Positions 13,528-15,264 of a stretch of 15,264 nt of DNA are shown here, in pieces. Each line of letters begins with the position of its first letter. Positions within the stretch are counted from its first letter, which is position 1. Origin of the DNA: Sphingomonas sp. (GTDB lineage: Bacteria; Pseudomonadota; Alphaproteobacteria; Sphingomonadales; Sphingomonadaceae); NCBI GenBank assembly GCA_030824725.1, contig JAPJRE010000053.1:1-15264 (forward strand), in the 5' to 3' direction. The notes under the pieces are model-generated. The model had not been told where the DNA came from, ran no database searches, and saw only the letters and a list, made by a program, of their open reading frames with translations. The translations under genes were made by a program, and so were the position numbers.

Positions 13528-15191
13528 AGGCGCTGTTCGTTGCGATCGCCGCTGCATCGGCCCTTCTGCCGGGCCTCGCCGCCGCCGATCCCGATCCGAT
13601 CCCCGTGTCCATCGCGGTCGACGCCGCGCGGGACGAAGGGCCGGTGCGGCCGGTATGGCGCTTCTTCGGTGCCGACGAGCCCAATTACGCGACGATGAAG
13701 GATGGCCGGACGACGCTCGCCACGCTCGGCGCGCTGCTGCCCGATCGCGTCTATTTTCGCACCCACAACCTGTTCACCTCAGGCGACGGCACGCCGGCGC
13801 TCAAATGGGGCTCGACCGGTATCTACCGCGAGGATGCCCAGGGGCGCGCGATCTACGACTGGACGATCGTCGATCGCATCTTCGACACCTACCGCGCGCG
13901 GGGCGTGAAGCCCTATGTCGAACTCGGCTTCATGCCCGAGGCGATGTCAACCAGGCCCCAGCCGTACCAGCATGATTGGCGCCCCGGCAGCGGCACCTTG
14001 CGCACCGGCTGGGCCTATCCGCCGCGGGACTATGCGAAGTGGGAGGAACTGGTCTTCCAATGGGTGCGCCACTGCGTCACCCGCTATGGCCGCGCCGAGG
14101 TTGCCAGCTGGTATTTCCAGACCTGGAACGAAGCCAATCTGCCGCAATATTATTGGGGCGGAACCCGCGAGGAATTCTTCCGCCTGCACGATCATGCGAT
14201 CCGCGGCGTGCGGCGGGCGCTGCCCGAGGCGCGGGTCGGCGGTCCGGACAGTGCCGGGGCCGGCGACGACTTCCTCGCCGCGTTCCTCGCCCATGTGAAG
14301 GCGGTCGGCACCCCCACCGACTTCCTGTCCTTCCATGCCAAGGGCCAGCCGGTCGTCGTCGCGGACGGGCAGGGCAGCCATGTGCGGATGGGGCTCAACA
14401 CGCATCTGCGCGCCGCCGATCACGAGTTCGCGGCGATCGCCGCCGATCCGGCGGGGCGGACCAAGCCGATCGTCATCGGCGAGTCCGATCCCGAAGGCTG
14501 CGCCGCCTGCCAGGGGCCGGCCAACGCCTATCGCAACGGCACCATGTATTCGAGCTACACCGCCGCCGCGCTTCCCCGCCTTCAGGCGCTCGCCGCGCGG
14601 CGCGGCCTGACGCTGGACGGCGTGCTGTCCTGGGCGTTCGAGTTTGAGGACCAGCCGCCGTTCGCCGGGTTCCGTCAGCTCACCTCCGCCGGCATCGACC
14701 TGCCGGTAATGAACCTGTTCAAGCTGCTCGCCAAGATGCGCGGCCGCTATGTCCATGCCGGCTCGGACCATCAGGCGCCGCTCGATACGGTGCTGCAGGA
14801 AGGCGTGCGCGGCGACCCCGATATCGGCAGCGTGGCCAGCATGGATAGCGACACGCTGTCGATCCTCGTCTGGCACTATCATGACGACGACGTGCCCGGT
14901 CCCGATGCGGCGGTGACGCTGGAGCTTCGCGGCCTACCCCAGGCGCTCGCCAAGGGGGGGCGGCTGGTGCACTATCGCATCGACGAAGCACATTCGAACG
15001 CCTTTGCGGCCTGGCGGGCGATGGGATCGCCGATCGCGCCAAGCGACGCCCAGCGTGCGACGCTGCTCAAGGCGGCCGCGCTGGCGACGATCGAGCCGGC
15101 GCCCATACCGCTTTCGGGTTCGACGCTCCGCTTCCGTCTGCCGCGGCAAGGCATCTCGCTGCTGGTCGTGACGCCGTCGAACGGTGTATAG
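13524..15191 (+). CDS. Exported glycoside hydrolase, family GH39-like (beta-xylosidase type)
   Basis: Retaining glycosidase of 555 residues with a (beta/alpha)8 catalytic domain and a C-terminal beta domain. Signal peptide at 1-21 (KALFVAIAAASALLPGLAAA). The acid/base is probably Glu203 in FQTWNEANLPQYYWGG and the nucleophile Glu320 in PIVIGESDPEGCAAC; both fit the GH39/clan A pattern. Early barrel segments include PVWRFFGADEPNY (43-55) and VYFRTHNLF (76-84). The start is GTG 13524, overlapping the amidohydrolase stop (GTGA) with GGAG at 13512-13515 eight bases before. The frame continues upstream to 13116, but only as a shadow of the amidohydrolase gene. GH39 includes beta-xylosidases, alpha-L-iduronidases and others; exact specificity cannot be told. 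Very likely co-translated with the amidohydrolase. Confidence 0.88.
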   Translation: MKALFVAIAAASALLPGLAAADPDPIPVSIAVDAARDEGPVRPVWRFFGADEPNYATMKDGRTTLATLGALLPDRVYFRTHNLFTSGDGTPALKWGSTGIYREDAQGRAIYDWTIVDRIFDTYRARGVKPYVELGFMPEAMSTRPQPYQHDWRPGSGTLRTGWAYPPRDYAKWEELVFQWVRHCVTRYGRAEVASWYFQTWNEANLPQYYWGGTREEFFRLHDHAIRGVRRALPEARVGGPDSAGAGDDFLAAFLAHVKAVGTPTDFLSFHAKGQPVVVADGQGSHVRMGLNTHLRAADHEFAAIAADPAGRTKPIVIGESDPEGCAACQGPANAYRNGTMYSSYTAAALPRLQALAARRGLTLDGVLSWAFEFEDQPPFAGFRQLTSAGIDLPVMNLFKLLAKMRGRYVHAGSDHQAPLDTVLQEGVRGDPDIGSVASMDSDTLSILVWHYHDDDVPGPDAAVTLELRGLPQALAKGGRLVHYRIDEAHSNAFAAWRAMGSPIAPSDAQRATLLKAAALATIEPAPIPLSGSTLRFRLPRQGISLLVVTPSNGV

Positions 15192-15221
15192 CGCTTGCCA
15201 ACGAACAGGGGGAGGAACGGG

Positions 15222-15264
15222 ATGAAGCTGGCGGCAATGGTGGCGGCGATCGTCGCCATGGGGG
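15222..15264 (+). CDS. Start of another apparently exported protein, cut by the window end
   Basis: Only 14 codons are visible (MKLAAMVAAIVAMG). GGGGGAGG at 15208-15215 just upstream is a strong ribosome-binding site, and the residues look like a signal-peptide start. It lies 30 bases after the GH39 gene on the same strand, so it is probably third in that operon. Function cannot be told. Confidence 0.65.
   Translation, partial: MKLAAMVAAIVAMG

Noticed and set aside
12226..13557. 443-codon minus-strand open frame opposite the amidohydrolase
   Set aside because: Shadow of the real gene, with no domain and a composition typical of antisense frames.
14954..14960. Run of seven G, possible frameshift site
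   Set aside because: The reading frame continues normally through it to a plausible C-terminus, so no error or programmed shift is needed.
1..15264. Search by eye for CRISPR arrays, tRNAs, transposases, integrases and defence genes
   Set aside because: None seen; no regularly spaced repeats, and all long coding regions are accounted for by the listed genes.

Overview
The window looks like chromosomal DNA of a high-GC alphaproteobacterium, most probably a sphingomonad (Sphingomonas or a close relative). The grounds are strong GC codon bias, many TonB-dependent receptors with N-terminal STN domains, FecI/FecR-type regulators in the order sigma - anti-sigma - receptor, and a cluster of exported hydrolases. 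Taxonomy is inferred from gene content and style only. No tRNA, rRNA, CRISPR array, integrase or insertion sequence was seen.

Left half (1-8299): two complete-looking cell-surface signalling units lie back to back. On the minus strand, an ECF sigma factor (3804-3301), a FecR anti-sigma factor (3299-2367) and an STN-containing TonB-dependent receptor (2279 to beyond position 1) read leftward. On the plus strand, a paralogous sigma factor (3989-4528), FecR (4518-5507) and STN receptor (5612-8299) read rightward. The two sigma genes start 184 bp apart and share one control region. The gap between fecR and the receptor gene has a similar layout in both units: a run of six T, an AGG, an A4/T4 tract before (T)CG, and a CGTC at nearly equal spacing. 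This is a candidate promoter for the cognate ECF sigma.

Right half (8300-15264): a periplasmic GH37 trehalase (8373-9944) follows the second receptor on the same strand, after a strong hairpin. It converges with a signal-peptide-bearing penicillin/AHL-acylase-family Ntn hydrolase (12216-10015). Only 27 bp from the acylase start, a divergent operon begins: an exported metal-dependent amidohydrolase (12244-13527), a GH39-family glycosidase (13524-15191, four-base overlap) and the start of another apparently exported protein (15222 onward).

Working model (inference): ligands bound by the receptors are reported through STN, FecR and sigma to raise receptor production. The second receptor brings an oligosaccharide or glycoconjugate across the outer membrane, where trehalase, acylase, amidohydrolase and GH39 enzyme dismantle it. 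The substrate is unknown. Trehalase suggests that trehalose or a trehalose-containing compound is at least one component.
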